From positions 1-15,657 of the forward strand of contig CAJXTP010000046.1 of the NCBI GenBank assembly GCA_913061335.1: a stretch of DNA of 15,657 nucleotides. Direction: 5' to 3'. The DNA is from an uncultured Loktanella sp. (GTDB taxonomy: Bacteria; Pseudomonadota; Alphaproteobacteria; Rhodobacterales; Rhodobacteraceae). Position numbers and translations under genes: made by a program. The notes below the pieces were generated by a model. That model was not told the DNA's origin, made no database searches, and saw only the letters and a list, made by a program, of their open reading frames with translations. Below, one piece after another: positions 6,501 to 13,176 of this stretch. The stretch's first letter is position 1, and each line of letters begins with the position of its first letter.

Positions 6501-8071
6501 CGCGTAATGAATCAGGCCATTTGGGCAGTCTTCTGAAACGTGCGGTGCTTTGCGCCGCACTTTTCTTTTGTGCGCCTGCATTCGCGCAGGATGTAACCCT
6601 AACATCCGATGGCGGTGGGTTGAACATCAACGGTCGTATGATCGGGTTTGATGGTGAAAATATTCAAATCGAATCGCAATTCGGCCCGCTGACCTTGCGA
6701 TATGACACGGTGACTTGCACGGGTGAAGTATGCCCTGATCTTGACACCTATGTGCCAGAGCTGCGCCTGTCTGGCGCGCATCGGATGGCCGATATTTTAA
6801 TGCCTGCGATGGTGGAGGGATTCGCGCGATCAAAAGGGTTTACCGTTCGTTTCGAGGATACCGACGCGGGGTTTGTGCAAACACTGACGGATAATGAACA
6901 AGCGGTTGCGCGATTTGTATTTCACGTGACGAACACCGACGAAGGTTTTGCCGATTTTATCGCGCATGAAGCGGACATCGTGATGTCTGTTCGTGAAGTG
7001 CGCGCCGCAGAGGTCGATCGTGCCCGAGTTGCCGGACTTGGCAGTTTGGATGGCGCGCGGCAAAGCCGGATTGTAGGCCTTGATGCGCTGGTCCCCGTGG
7101 TGTCGTCGGTGTCGGAGGTGCGGCATATTTCGCTTGCGGAGTTGTCGGATGCGTTTGCAGGTGAAACGCTGAATTGGTCCGCATTGGGCGGGCCTGATGT
7201 GCCGATGACATTGCACTTGGGCCCCCAAAATGACGGGCAAATGCAGCGGTTTATTGACGATGTGCTTGGTGTGGTCGGCAAGTCGTTGGGTGCAGATGTC
7301 GTTCGCCACGCCGACCATGATGCGGTTGCGACCGCTGTTGCCGCTGACCCAGGTGCGCTGGGAATATTGCCGTTCACGGATGTGGGAATCACACAATCGA
7401 TCGCGCTACGTGACGCATGTGGATTTATATCTGCGCCCCGTTTGACCGCACTTAAGACCGAAGATTATCCACTGACCGCGCCGATGTTTTTGTATTTGCC
7501 AAGTCGCCGCTTGCCTACCTTTGCACGCGAATTTTTAGCGTGGATGCAGGGCCCTCAGGCGCAACTCGTTGTGCGTCGGGCTGGATTTGTTGATCAGGGT
7601 GCGGTCCCCATTCCACTTGATTCTCAGGGCCAGCGATTTGCCAATGCGATTGCTGCCGCTGGTGAGGATATGCCGTTAATCGAATTGCAGCGCATGGTCC
7701 GCGCGTTGGGTCCGCGCGTCCGTCTGTCGACCAGTTTCCGGTTTGAAGTGGGATCGACACGCTTGGATGCCCAGTCACGGTCAAATTTGCTGTCGCTGGC
7801 CCAAGCGATACGCGACGGACGTTATGACACGCAGGTTTTGTTGCTTGCTGGTTTCAGTGATGGGCGCGGGGCGACGTCAGCAAACCGTGACCTTTCAAGT
7901 GGGCGCGCGCAGGCAGTGTTGCTTGATTTGCAGTCCTTGTTGGGGGGCGTTTTTCCCGATGGTGTTAGCGTAGAAACGCAGGCTTTTGGCGAGGCGTTGC
8001 CAATGGGATGCGATGATACCGAATGGGGTCGTCAGATGAACCGCAGGGTAGAGCTGTGGGTGTCACAATAA
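6497..8071 (+). CDS. Periplasmic phosphate-binding-like / OmpA fusion protein
   Basis: A 524-residue exported protein. It has a signal peptide (residues about 13-30, cleavage after AFA) and a short beta-rich module (31-80) with Cys74 and Cys79 that may form a disulfide. A PstS-like substrate-binding region follows (about 88-365). A C-terminal OmpA domain spans about 410-522, with GFSDGRG, NRDLSSGRAQAV and the closing QMNRRVELWV; OmpA domains of this kind hold peptidoglycan. This suggests a binding protein tethered to the cell wall, perhaps sensing or buffering phosphate or another anion, but the ligand is not shown by sequence and no ABC permease or ATPase gene is nearby. It is coupled to the preceding gene by a four-base overlap, and its last nine bases overlap the end of radC on the other strand. 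Confidence 0.88.
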   Translation: MTRNESGHLGSLLKRAVLCAALFFCAPAFAQDVTLTSDGGGLNINGRMIGFDGENIQIESQFGPLTLRYDTVTCTGEVCPDLDTYVPELRLSGAHRMADILMPAMVEGFARSKGFTVRFEDTDAGFVQTLTDNEQAVARFVFHVTNTDEGFADFIAHEADIVMSVREVRAAEVDRARVAGLGSLDGARQSRIVGLDALVPVVSSVSEVRHISLAELSDAFAGETLNWSALGGPDVPMTLHLGPQNDGQMQRFIDDVLGVVGKSLGADVVRHADHDAVATAVAADPGALGILPFTDVGITQSIALRDACGFISAPRLTALKTEDYPLTAPMFLYLPSRRLPTFAREFLAWMQGPQAQLVVRRAGFVDQGAVPIPLDSQGQRFANAIAAAGEDMPLIELQRMVRALGPRVRLSTSFRFEVGSTRLDAQSRSNLLSLAQAIRDGRYDTQVLLLAGFSDGRGATSANRDLSSGRAQAVLLDLQSLLGGVFPDGVSVETQAFGEALPMGCDDTEWGRQMNRRVELWVSQ

Positions 8072-8818
8072 CCCAAGCGCCCGAAAGCTGGTTTCGCGAG
8101 ATTTTCTGATGATGATATGATCATGCACCGTGATCGAGAGCGCCTGTGCTGCGTCGTTAATTTGGCGGGTCATGTTGATGTCCGCTTCTGACGGTGTCGG
8201 GTCGCCGGACGGGTGGTTGTGCACCAGAATGACGGACGTGGCGTTTAGTTCTAACGCGCGTTTCACGACTTCGCGGGGGTAGACGGGGACGTGATCGACG
8301 GTGCCTTTACCCTGCTCTTCATCGGCGATCAGCGCGTTTTTCGTATCAAGGAACAAGATGCGAAATTGTTCGGTGTCGCGGTGCGCCATGACGGTGTGAC
8401 AGTAATCGAGCACAGAATCCCAACTGGACGTGACGTGCCTTTGCATGACTTTCGCCCGGGCAAGGCGGTGGGCCGCTGCCTCGATGATTTTTAGCTCAGT
8501 CACGACGGCGGGGCCGCATCCTTTGACCTTGGTCAATTGAGTGGTTGGGGCGGACAGCACGCGGTTAAAGTCGCCGAAGGTGTCGATAAGCGCACGTGCC
8601 AGTGGTTTTACGTCTTGGCGTGGGATGGCGCGAAAAAGCACGAGTTCGAGCAATTCATAATCGGGCATTGCCGCAGCGCCACCTGCGTTAAACCGTTCAC
8701 GCAAGCGTTTGCGGTGGTCGGCCAGATAGGACGGCGCGCGTCCGTTTGGCAGCGGTACAACGCGCTGCACATCATCGTGGTCATTGAAAAGAGAGGGGGC
8801 TTCTGCAAAGTGGTTCAT
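8063..8818 (-). CDS. radC: RadC family (JAB/MPN domain) protein
   Basis: A 251-residue RadC/UPF0758 protein. A helix-hairpin-helix-like segment (about residues 92-114, with VKGCGPAVVTELK) precedes the RadC JAB domain. The metal-site motif HNHPSGDPTPSEAD gives His200, His202 and Asp213. Despite the name, the family has no settled role in DNA repair; JAMM-type metallopeptidase chemistry is possible but unproven. An ATG at 8818 is used; a GTG at 8827, three codons upstream, is an alternative, and neither has a clear ribosome-binding site. The gene follows dnaJ by 42 bases on the same strand, so heat-shock read-through may reach it. Its 3' end overlaps the convergent OmpA-fusion gene by nine bases. 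Confidence 0.9.
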   Translation of the reverse strand: MNHFAEAPSLFNDHDDVQRVVPLPNGRAPSYLADHRKRLRERFNAGGAAAMPDYELLELVLFRAIPRQDVKPLARALIDTFGDFNRVLSAPTTQLTKVKGCGPAVVTELKIIEAAAHRLARAKVMQRHVTSSWDSVLDYCHTVMAHRDTEQFRILFLDTKNALIADEEQGKGTVDHVPVYPREVVKRALELNATSVILVHNHPSGDPTPSEADINMTRQINDAAQALSITVHDHIIIRKSRETSFRALGLL

Positions 8819-8845
8819 AAGAAACACTTTGCAGAACAGATGGTG

Positions 8846-8873
8846 AATGAACGGTTAAGATTAACCTTTCATT
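8846..8873. repeat. 28-base near-perfect palindrome over the dnaJ stop codon
   Basis: The arms AATGAACGGTTAA (8846-8858) and TTAACCTTTCATT (8861-8873) match at 12 of 13 positions around a two-base centre (GA at 8859-8860). The right arm contains the last codons and the stop of dnaJ; the left arm is in the dnaJ-radC gap. In the transcript it could form a long AU-rich stem, but no U-tract follows in the direction of transcription, so a standard intrinsic terminator is unlikely. RNA processing, mRNA end protection or a protein-binding site (both halves hold TTAACC) are possible. Confidence 0.75.
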
Positions 8874-10003
8874 GAGTCCCAAAAGCTTTTGACCGACTTA
8901 AAGAAGTTGGAACTGTTGGGGTTATTTTCGGCTTGGATGTCATCGAATTCTTGTAAGAGTTCTTTTTGACGCGCGGTCAAATTGACGGGTGTTTCAACGG
9001 CAAGTTCAATGAACATATCGCCTGTTCCGTTGCCGCGCAGCGCTGGCATCCCTTTGGCACGCAGGCGCATTTGGCGACCTGATTGCGACCCTTCGGGGAT
9101 TTTCACGCGCGAACGTCCACCGTCGATTGTTGGCACTTCGATCTCTCCACCCAAGGCGGCAGAGGCGATGCTGACGGGGACAGTGCAGTACAGATTGACG
9201 TTGTCGCGCTCGAACAGTTTGTGGTCGTTGACCTCGATGAAGATATACAAGTCGCCGGTTGGACCGCCGCGCATGCCTGCTTCGCCTTCGCCAGCAAGCC
9301 GGATGCGGGTGCCAGTTTCAACGCCCGCAGGGATATTGACGGAAAGCGCCTTTTCCTTTTCGACGCGTCCTTGGCCGTGGCATGTGGTACATGGATCTTT
9401 GATCGTTTGACCCGCGCCGTTACAGGTCGGGCAAGTGCGTTCAACGGTGAAGAAACCCTGCTGCGCGCGGACTTTACCCATGCCAGCGCAAGTCGGGCAG
9501 GTAACGGGCTGAGAGCCGTCTTCGGCGCCAGTTCCGTTACATGGTCCACACGCCACAGCGGCAGGGATGTTGACGGTTTTCTGGAGGCCAGAGAACGCGT
9601 CTTCAAGGTTGATGCGCAGATTGTAGCGCAAGTCGTTACCGCGTTGGGCGCGGTTACGTTGCTGACCGCCACCACCGCCGAAATTGCCGAACAGGTCGTC
9701 AAAAACGTCAGAGAACGCAGAGCCAAAGTCGCCTTGACCGCCGCCACGTTGCTGGCCGCCGCCGCCGCCCATGCCGCCCTCGAACGCCGCATGACCGTAG
9801 CGGTCATAGGCAGCCTTTTTGTCAGCGTTTTTCAACACCTCATAGGCCTCGTTGGCTTCTTTGAATTGATCTTCGGCCTTGGGATTGCCGGAGTTGCGAT
9901 CGGGATGCAGCTCTTTCGCCTTTTGACGATAAGCTTTTTTGATCGCGTCAGCGTCAGCACCTTTTTGGATGCCGAGCGTTTCGTAAAAATCGCGTTTTGC
10001 CAT
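8861..10003 (-). CDS. dnaJ: Chaperone protein DnaJ (Hsp40)
   Basis: A 380-residue type I Hsp40 that delivers unfolded clients to DnaK and stimulates its ATPase. The J domain (about 3-70) has the essential HPD at 33-35. The Gly-rich linker spans about 75-120. The zinc-binding region has four CxxCxGxG repeats between residues 152 and 211 (CGPCNGTG, CPTCAGMG, CPTCNGAG, CTTCHGQG). The C-terminal substrate-binding domains follow. Length is normal. The ATG at 10003 gives the standard MAKRDFYE start; a GTG two codons earlier (10009) is closer to the AAGGGG ribosome-binding site and is an alternative. It lies 74 bases after dnaK, with an intrinsic terminator in the gap, so it probably depends on partial read-through. 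Confidence 0.97.
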   Translation of the reverse strand: MAKRDFYETLGIQKGADADAIKKAYRQKAKELHPDRNSGNPKAEDQFKEANEAYEVLKNADKKAAYDRYGHAAFEGGMGGGGGQQRGGGQGDFGSAFSDVFDDLFGNFGGGGGQQRNRAQRGNDLRYNLRINLEDAFSGLQKTVNIPAAVACGPCNGTGAEDGSQPVTCPTCAGMGKVRAQQGFFTVERTCPTCNGAGQTIKDPCTTCHGQGRVEKEKALSVNIPAGVETGTRIRLAGEGEAGMRGGPTGDLYIFIEVNDHKLFERDNVNLYCTVPVSIASAALGGEIEVPTIDGGRSRVKIPEGSQSGRQMRLRAKGMPALRGNGTGDMFIELAVETPVNLTARQKELLQEFDDIQAENNPNSSNFFKSVKSFWDSMKG

Positions 10004-10028
10004 GGTCACTTTTCCCCTTTGGGAACGG

Positions 10029-10057
10029 AAAAAGACCGGCCCCGTTCAGGGCCGGCC
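10029..10057 (-). terminator. Intrinsic terminator between dnaK and dnaJ
   Basis: On the minus strand GGCCGGCCC (10057 to 10049) pairs with GGGCCGGTC (10042 to 10034), nine pairs with one G-T, around a six-base loop, and runs straight into TTTTT (10033 to 10029). This is a textbook rho-independent terminator just after the dnaK stop. Because dnaJ follows at once on the same strand, it probably acts as a partial terminator that gives more DnaK than DnaJ. Confidence 0.88.
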
Positions 10058-10077
10058 GTTTCAGTCAGGCGATTGCC

Positions 10078-11985
10078 TTAGTTGCCGCGCTTTTCGTCGT
10101 CGCTGAGGTCTTCAAAGTCTGCATCGAGGATTTCTTCCTCGTCCATGCCCTTTGGTTCGCCTTCGCCTTCTTCGGCTTCTTGGCTGGCCTTGTAGATGGC
10201 TTCGCCCAGCTTCATCGAGGCTTCACGTACGTTCTGTGCCCCGGCTTTGATCTTGTCAGCGTTGTCTGTTTCAAGATCGTCCTTGAGCGCGGCCATTGCC
10301 AATTCGATCACTTCAACAGTGGACGGGTCCACTTTTGCAGCGTGCTCTTCCATTGATTTCTCAGTGGAGTGGATCAGGCTTTCAGCTTCGTTTTTGGCTT
10401 CGATCAGCTCGCGGCGTTCTTTATCCGCATCAGCATTCTCTTCGGCGTCGCGCATCATTGCTTGGATGTCTTCGTCGGACAGGCCGCCAGATGCTTGGAT
10501 CGTGATCTGCTGTTCCTTACCAGTGCCTTTGTCTTTGGCGCCGACGGACACGATGCCGTTGGCGTCGATGTCAAAGGTGACTTCGATCTGCGGCATGCCG
10601 CGTGGCGCTGGTGGAATGCCTTCGAGGTTGAACTGGCCGAGGATCTTGTTGTCGGCAGCCATTTCACGTTCACCTTGGAAGCAGCGCAAAGTCACAGCAT
10701 TTTGGTTGTCTTCGGCAGTTGAGAAGATCTGGCTTTTCTTTGTTGGGATCGTTGTGTTGCGATCGATCAAGCGTGTGAACACACCGCCGAGCGTTTCAAT
10801 ACCAAGCGACAAAGGTGTCACGTCGAGCAGAACAACGTCTTTAACGTCGCCTTGCAGAACGCCAGCCTGAATTGCGGCGCCCATGGCGACAACTTCATCA
10901 GGGTTCACACCTTGGTGCGGCTTCTTGCCAAAGAATTTTTCAACTTCTTCTTGAACGCGGGGCATACGTGTCATGCCGCCAACAAGGACGACTTCGTCGA
11001 TGTCGGATGTGGACAGGCCCGCGTCTTTGATCGCAGCCAAGCAAGGCTTTAGCGACGCCTTGATCAGGTCAGCAACGAGGCTTTCCAGCTTGGCGCGTGT
11101 CAGCTTCATAACCATGTGCAACGGCTGCCCGTTTGCGCCCATGGAGATAAACGGCTGGTTGATTTCAGTCGAGGAAGACGAAGACAGTTCGATCTTGGCT
11201 TTTTCAGCGGCTTCTTTCAGGCGCTGCAGGGCCATCTTGTCTTTGGTCAGGTCAACTTGGTTTTCTTTTTTGAACGTGTCGGCAAGGTAGTTAACAATGC
11301 GCATGTCAAAGTCTTCACCGCCAAGGAACGTGTCGCCGTTGGTGGATTTAACTTCGAACAGGCCATCGTCGATTTCCAAGATGGTCACGTCGAATGTACC
11401 GCCGCCAAGGTCATAGACCGCGATGGTTTGTGTTTCTTTTTTGTCCAGACCGTAGGCCAACGCAGCCGCTGTCGGCTCGTTGATGATCCGCAACACTTCG
11501 AGGCCAGCAATCTTACCGGCGTCTTTTGTCGCCTGACGCTGCGCATCGTTAAAGTACGCAGGCACGGTGATAACCGCCTGTGTTACTTCTTCGCCGAGAT
11601 AGCTTTCGGCGGTTTCTTTCATTTTGCCCAAGATGAACGCGGAAATCTGGGACGGAGAGTATTTCTCGCCGCGCGATTCGACCCATGCGTCACCGTTGCC
11701 ACCGTCGACGATTTCGAACGGCATGTTTTTCTTTTCTTTGGCGAGGAGCTTATCGTCGAACCGGCGACCGATAAGACGCTTCACAGCAAAGATTGTGTTT
11801 TCCGGGTTGGTCACGGCCTGGCGTTTTGCAGGCTGTCCAACAAGGCGTTCGTCATCAGTGAAAGCGACGATAGACGGCGTTGTGCGCGCGCCTTCAGCGT
11901 TCTCAACAACACGCGGCTTAGAGCCGTCCATGATGGCGATACAAGAGTTCGTGGTTCCGAGGTCAATTCCGATGACTTTGGCCAT
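10078..11985 (-). CDS. dnaK: Chaperone protein DnaK (Hsp70)
   Basis: A 635-residue Hsp70 that binds exposed hydrophobic segments in an ATP-driven cycle with DnaJ and GrpE. The nucleotide-binding domain shows the phosphate-1 loop IGIDLGTTNS (5-14), the signature NEPTAAALAYG (169-179), the phosphate-2 loop YDLGGGTFDVT (191-201) and the adenosine motif VVLVGGMTRMP (332-342). The interdomain linker DVVLLDVTPLSLGIE (383-397) leads to the substrate-binding domain and helical lid. The acidic tail EEILDADFEDLSDDEKRGN is like the usual EEVVDADFEEV end with a few extra residues. The start has AAGGGA about nine bases upstream. A heat-shock promoter and structured leader lie before it and dnaJ follows. 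No grpE or hrcA is in the window. Confidence 0.99.
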   Translation of the reverse strand: MAKVIGIDLGTTNSCIAIMDGSKPRVVENAEGARTTPSIVAFTDDERLVGQPAKRQAVTNPENTIFAVKRLIGRRFDDKLLAKEKKNMPFEIVDGGNGDAWVESRGEKYSPSQISAFILGKMKETAESYLGEEVTQAVITVPAYFNDAQRQATKDAGKIAGLEVLRIINEPTAAALAYGLDKKETQTIAVYDLGGGTFDVTILEIDDGLFEVKSTNGDTFLGGEDFDMRIVNYLADTFKKENQVDLTKDKMALQRLKEAAEKAKIELSSSSSTEINQPFISMGANGQPLHMVMKLTRAKLESLVADLIKASLKPCLAAIKDAGLSTSDIDEVVLVGGMTRMPRVQEEVEKFFGKKPHQGVNPDEVVAMGAAIQAGVLQGDVKDVVLLDVTPLSLGIETLGGVFTRLIDRNTTIPTKKSQIFSTAEDNQNAVTLRCFQGEREMAADNKILGQFNLEGIPPAPRGMPQIEVTFDIDANGIVSVGAKDKGTGKEQQITIQASGGLSDEDIQAMMRDAEENADADKERRELIEAKNEAESLIHSTEKSMEEHAAKVDPSTVEVIELAMAALKDDLETDNADKIKAGAQNVREASMKLGEAIYKASQEAEEGEGEPKGMDEEEILDADFEDLSDDEKRGN

Positions 11986-12019
11986 AGTTCAAATCCCTTA
12001 AGTTAGGCGGTTTGTGCGG

Positions 12020-12082
12020 GGCGAACCCATTTTGGCATCCGCGCCTGTTGCTACGTTAAACGGATCAGGTGTTCGCCTGATC
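12020..12082 (-). promoter_or_regulatory. Structured dnaK leader with two alternative pairings
   Basis: GATCAGG (12063-12069) and CCTGATC (12076-12082) form a perfect seven-base inverted repeat with a six-base loop, inside the predicted dnaK 5' leader. In addition, GTTCGCC (12071-12077), which spans the loop and part of one arm, is the exact complement of GGCGAAC at 12020-12026, nearer the gene. The two pairings exclude each other. Regulation of dnaK by such a switch is inference. Confidence 0.4.
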
Positions 12083-12096
12083 GTTTGATCTTGGCG

Positions 12097-12126
12097 TATA
12101 TAGGGTTGCGATTTGGAGGCTGCAAG
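12097..12126 (-). promoter_or_regulatory. RpoH (sigma-32 type) heat-shock promoter of dnaK
   Basis: On the minus strand CTTGCA (12126 to 12121), 16 bases, then CCTATATA (12104 to 12097). This fits the alphaproteobacterial RpoH pattern CTTG...CCTAT. It puts the transcript start near 12090 and gives a leader of about 105 bases before dnaK. No CIRCE operator (TTAGCACTC-N9-GAGTGCTAA) is present, so control is probably by RpoH rather than HrcA. Confidence 0.75.
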
Positions 12127-12187
12127 CGCGGGAAGCGATTGGTTTGCGCAAAAATCCAACTTCTTGCGTCTTATTTATCGCAATACT

Positions 12188-12201
12188 GGGTCTAGTGACC
12201 C
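12188..12201 (-). terminator. Small hairpin after the permease gene, weak terminator candidate
   Basis: GGGTC (12188-12192) and GACCC (12197-12201) form a five-base stem with a TAGT loop, 12 bases past the stop of the permease gene. The following minus-strand bases are only mildly T-rich. It may separate the permease transcript from dnaK. Confidence 0.3.
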
Positions 12202-12213
12202 GTTGGTGTCGCG

Positions 12214-13035
12214 CTAATTGCCTGCGCTCCAACTTTGGGAAACGCTTTTGCGGGTATAGAACTCGCCCATCATCCCAAGCATCAACAATCCGATCGCCAC
12301 AAAGTAAGGGTATGTCGACGAGGTGAAATGCGGGTTGTAGTGCAGAAAGATATATCCGCGGGCTTGGTCGATTGTGTGGAACAGGGGGTTCCAGTCGAAC
12401 AACACGAGCATAGAGGCCGGCAATGAATTGGCCACGAACATTTTGCCTGACGCGATCATGCTGCCACGGGTGTAGATGATGACCAAGATTTTAACGACGT
12501 CGGGTGCCCAAGGTTTGAGCGCCAAAAACACCATGCCTACCCCAACCCCAGACAACCAAGCGGCCAAAAGCATTGCCATTGCGCCGATGGGGTACTGAAC
12601 AACCAGCGGCGTGAACACTACATGGTAGATGAACAGGACGCAAAACAGCGAAAGCAGTTGTAGGTAAAGCGTCGACACGGCTGCCGCACAGATCGCGATA
12701 AAGGTATTCATCGGCGCATGCTGCATCATCGGCGAGGTTGGCCCTTCGGATCCAACAACGGCTGAAATTGCTTTGGTGTGGCACTGAAACAGGAAAATGC
12801 CTGACATGATGTAAAGCAGAAAATCGCCCCGAATGGCGTTGCCGCGCATTCCCAAAAGGTGGAACATCGCATAAAATGTAAGCACCAGCATTACCGTCTG
12901 CAGGATATTCATCGCCAGCCCGACAAGCGCATTACGGTGCGTCTTGCGCACATCACGGACGATGGAGTGATAAATCAGCTCCAGCATCCCGAAAACGGTG
13001 CGCGTTGTTGTCTTGCGAGCCTGCGATTGAAACAT
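12214..13035 (-). CDS. ABC-2 type permease, polysaccharide export family (KpsM-like)
   Basis: A 273-residue inner-membrane protein with about six hydrophobic segments (roughly 39-61, 70-90, 111-140, 148-173, 179-197 and 243-258). It has the family-typical DWNPLFHTIDQAR block near residues 214-226. Relatives (KpsM, Wzm, CtrC type) form the channel half of transporters that export capsule or O-antigen chains or teichoic-acid-like polymers. A partner ATPase (KpsT-like) is needed but no such gene lies next to it here: dnaK follows on the same strand and cysQ is divergent. The start at 13035 has a modest ribosome-binding site (CAGG, seven to eight bases upstream). The divergent cysQ-kdsB-glycosyltransferase genes support a role in surface polysaccharide; the exact polymer is unknown. 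Confidence 0.85.
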   Translation of the reverse strand: MFQSQARKTTTRTVFGMLELIYHSIVRDVRKTHRNALVGLAMNILQTVMLVLTFYAMFHLLGMRGNAIRGDFLLYIMSGIFLFQCHTKAISAVVGSEGPTSPMMQHAPMNTFIAICAAAVSTLYLQLLSLFCVLFIYHVVFTPLVVQYPIGAMAMLLAAWLSGVGVGMVFLALKPWAPDVVKILVIIYTRGSMIASGKMFVANSLPASMLVLFDWNPLFHTIDQARGYIFLHYNPHFTSSTYPYFVAIGLLMLGMMGEFYTRKSVSQSWSAGN

Positions 13036-13176
13036 GGTAAACCTGCATTATTAGTGGGATTTTGCCCTATCTCACGATTTTCTTGCCGTTCGTGTTGCCT
13101 GCTATCATAAGGAGGCAGACCTGTTTTTTCAATCATTAGAACAGGCAGCATAACGAAACGTGAAGGATTACACGGC
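13036..13176. other. Divergent intergenic region, permease gene / cysQ
   Basis: These 141 bases contain several short inverted repeats: CACGA/TCGTG (13073-13077, 13090-13094), TGCCT/AGGCA (13096-13100, 13113-13117) and CCTGTT/AACAGG (13120-13125, 13140-13145). A Shine-Dalgarno-like AAGGAGG at 13109-13115 has no ATG, GTG or TTG at a suitable distance. A CTG five bases on would open a 10-codon frame ending at 13153. The real cysQ ribosome-binding site is AAGGA at 13163-13167. No clear sigma-70 promoter could be fixed for either direction. Confidence 0.4.

Noticed and set aside
7464..7472. DnaA-box-like TTATCCACT
   Set aside because: Single near match inside a coding region, with no cluster or AT-rich unwinding region, so not an origin.
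8853..8866. GGTTAAGATTAACC read as a CtrA site
   Set aside because: The TTAA halves are two bases apart instead of seven, so it does not fit the full consensus.
9700..9790. GC-rich repetitive stretch of GCCGCC-type triplets
   Set aside because: It is the Gly-rich linker of DnaJ seen on the opposite strand, not an independent repeat.
9083..10081. Open frame of 332 codons on the plus strand opposite dnaJ
   Set aside because: Antisense to dnaJ, whose zinc-finger repeats and J domain are unmistakable.
11116..12006. Open frame of 296 codons on the plus strand opposite dnaK
   Set aside because: Shadow of dnaK with low-complexity Phe/Val-rich translation and no family features.
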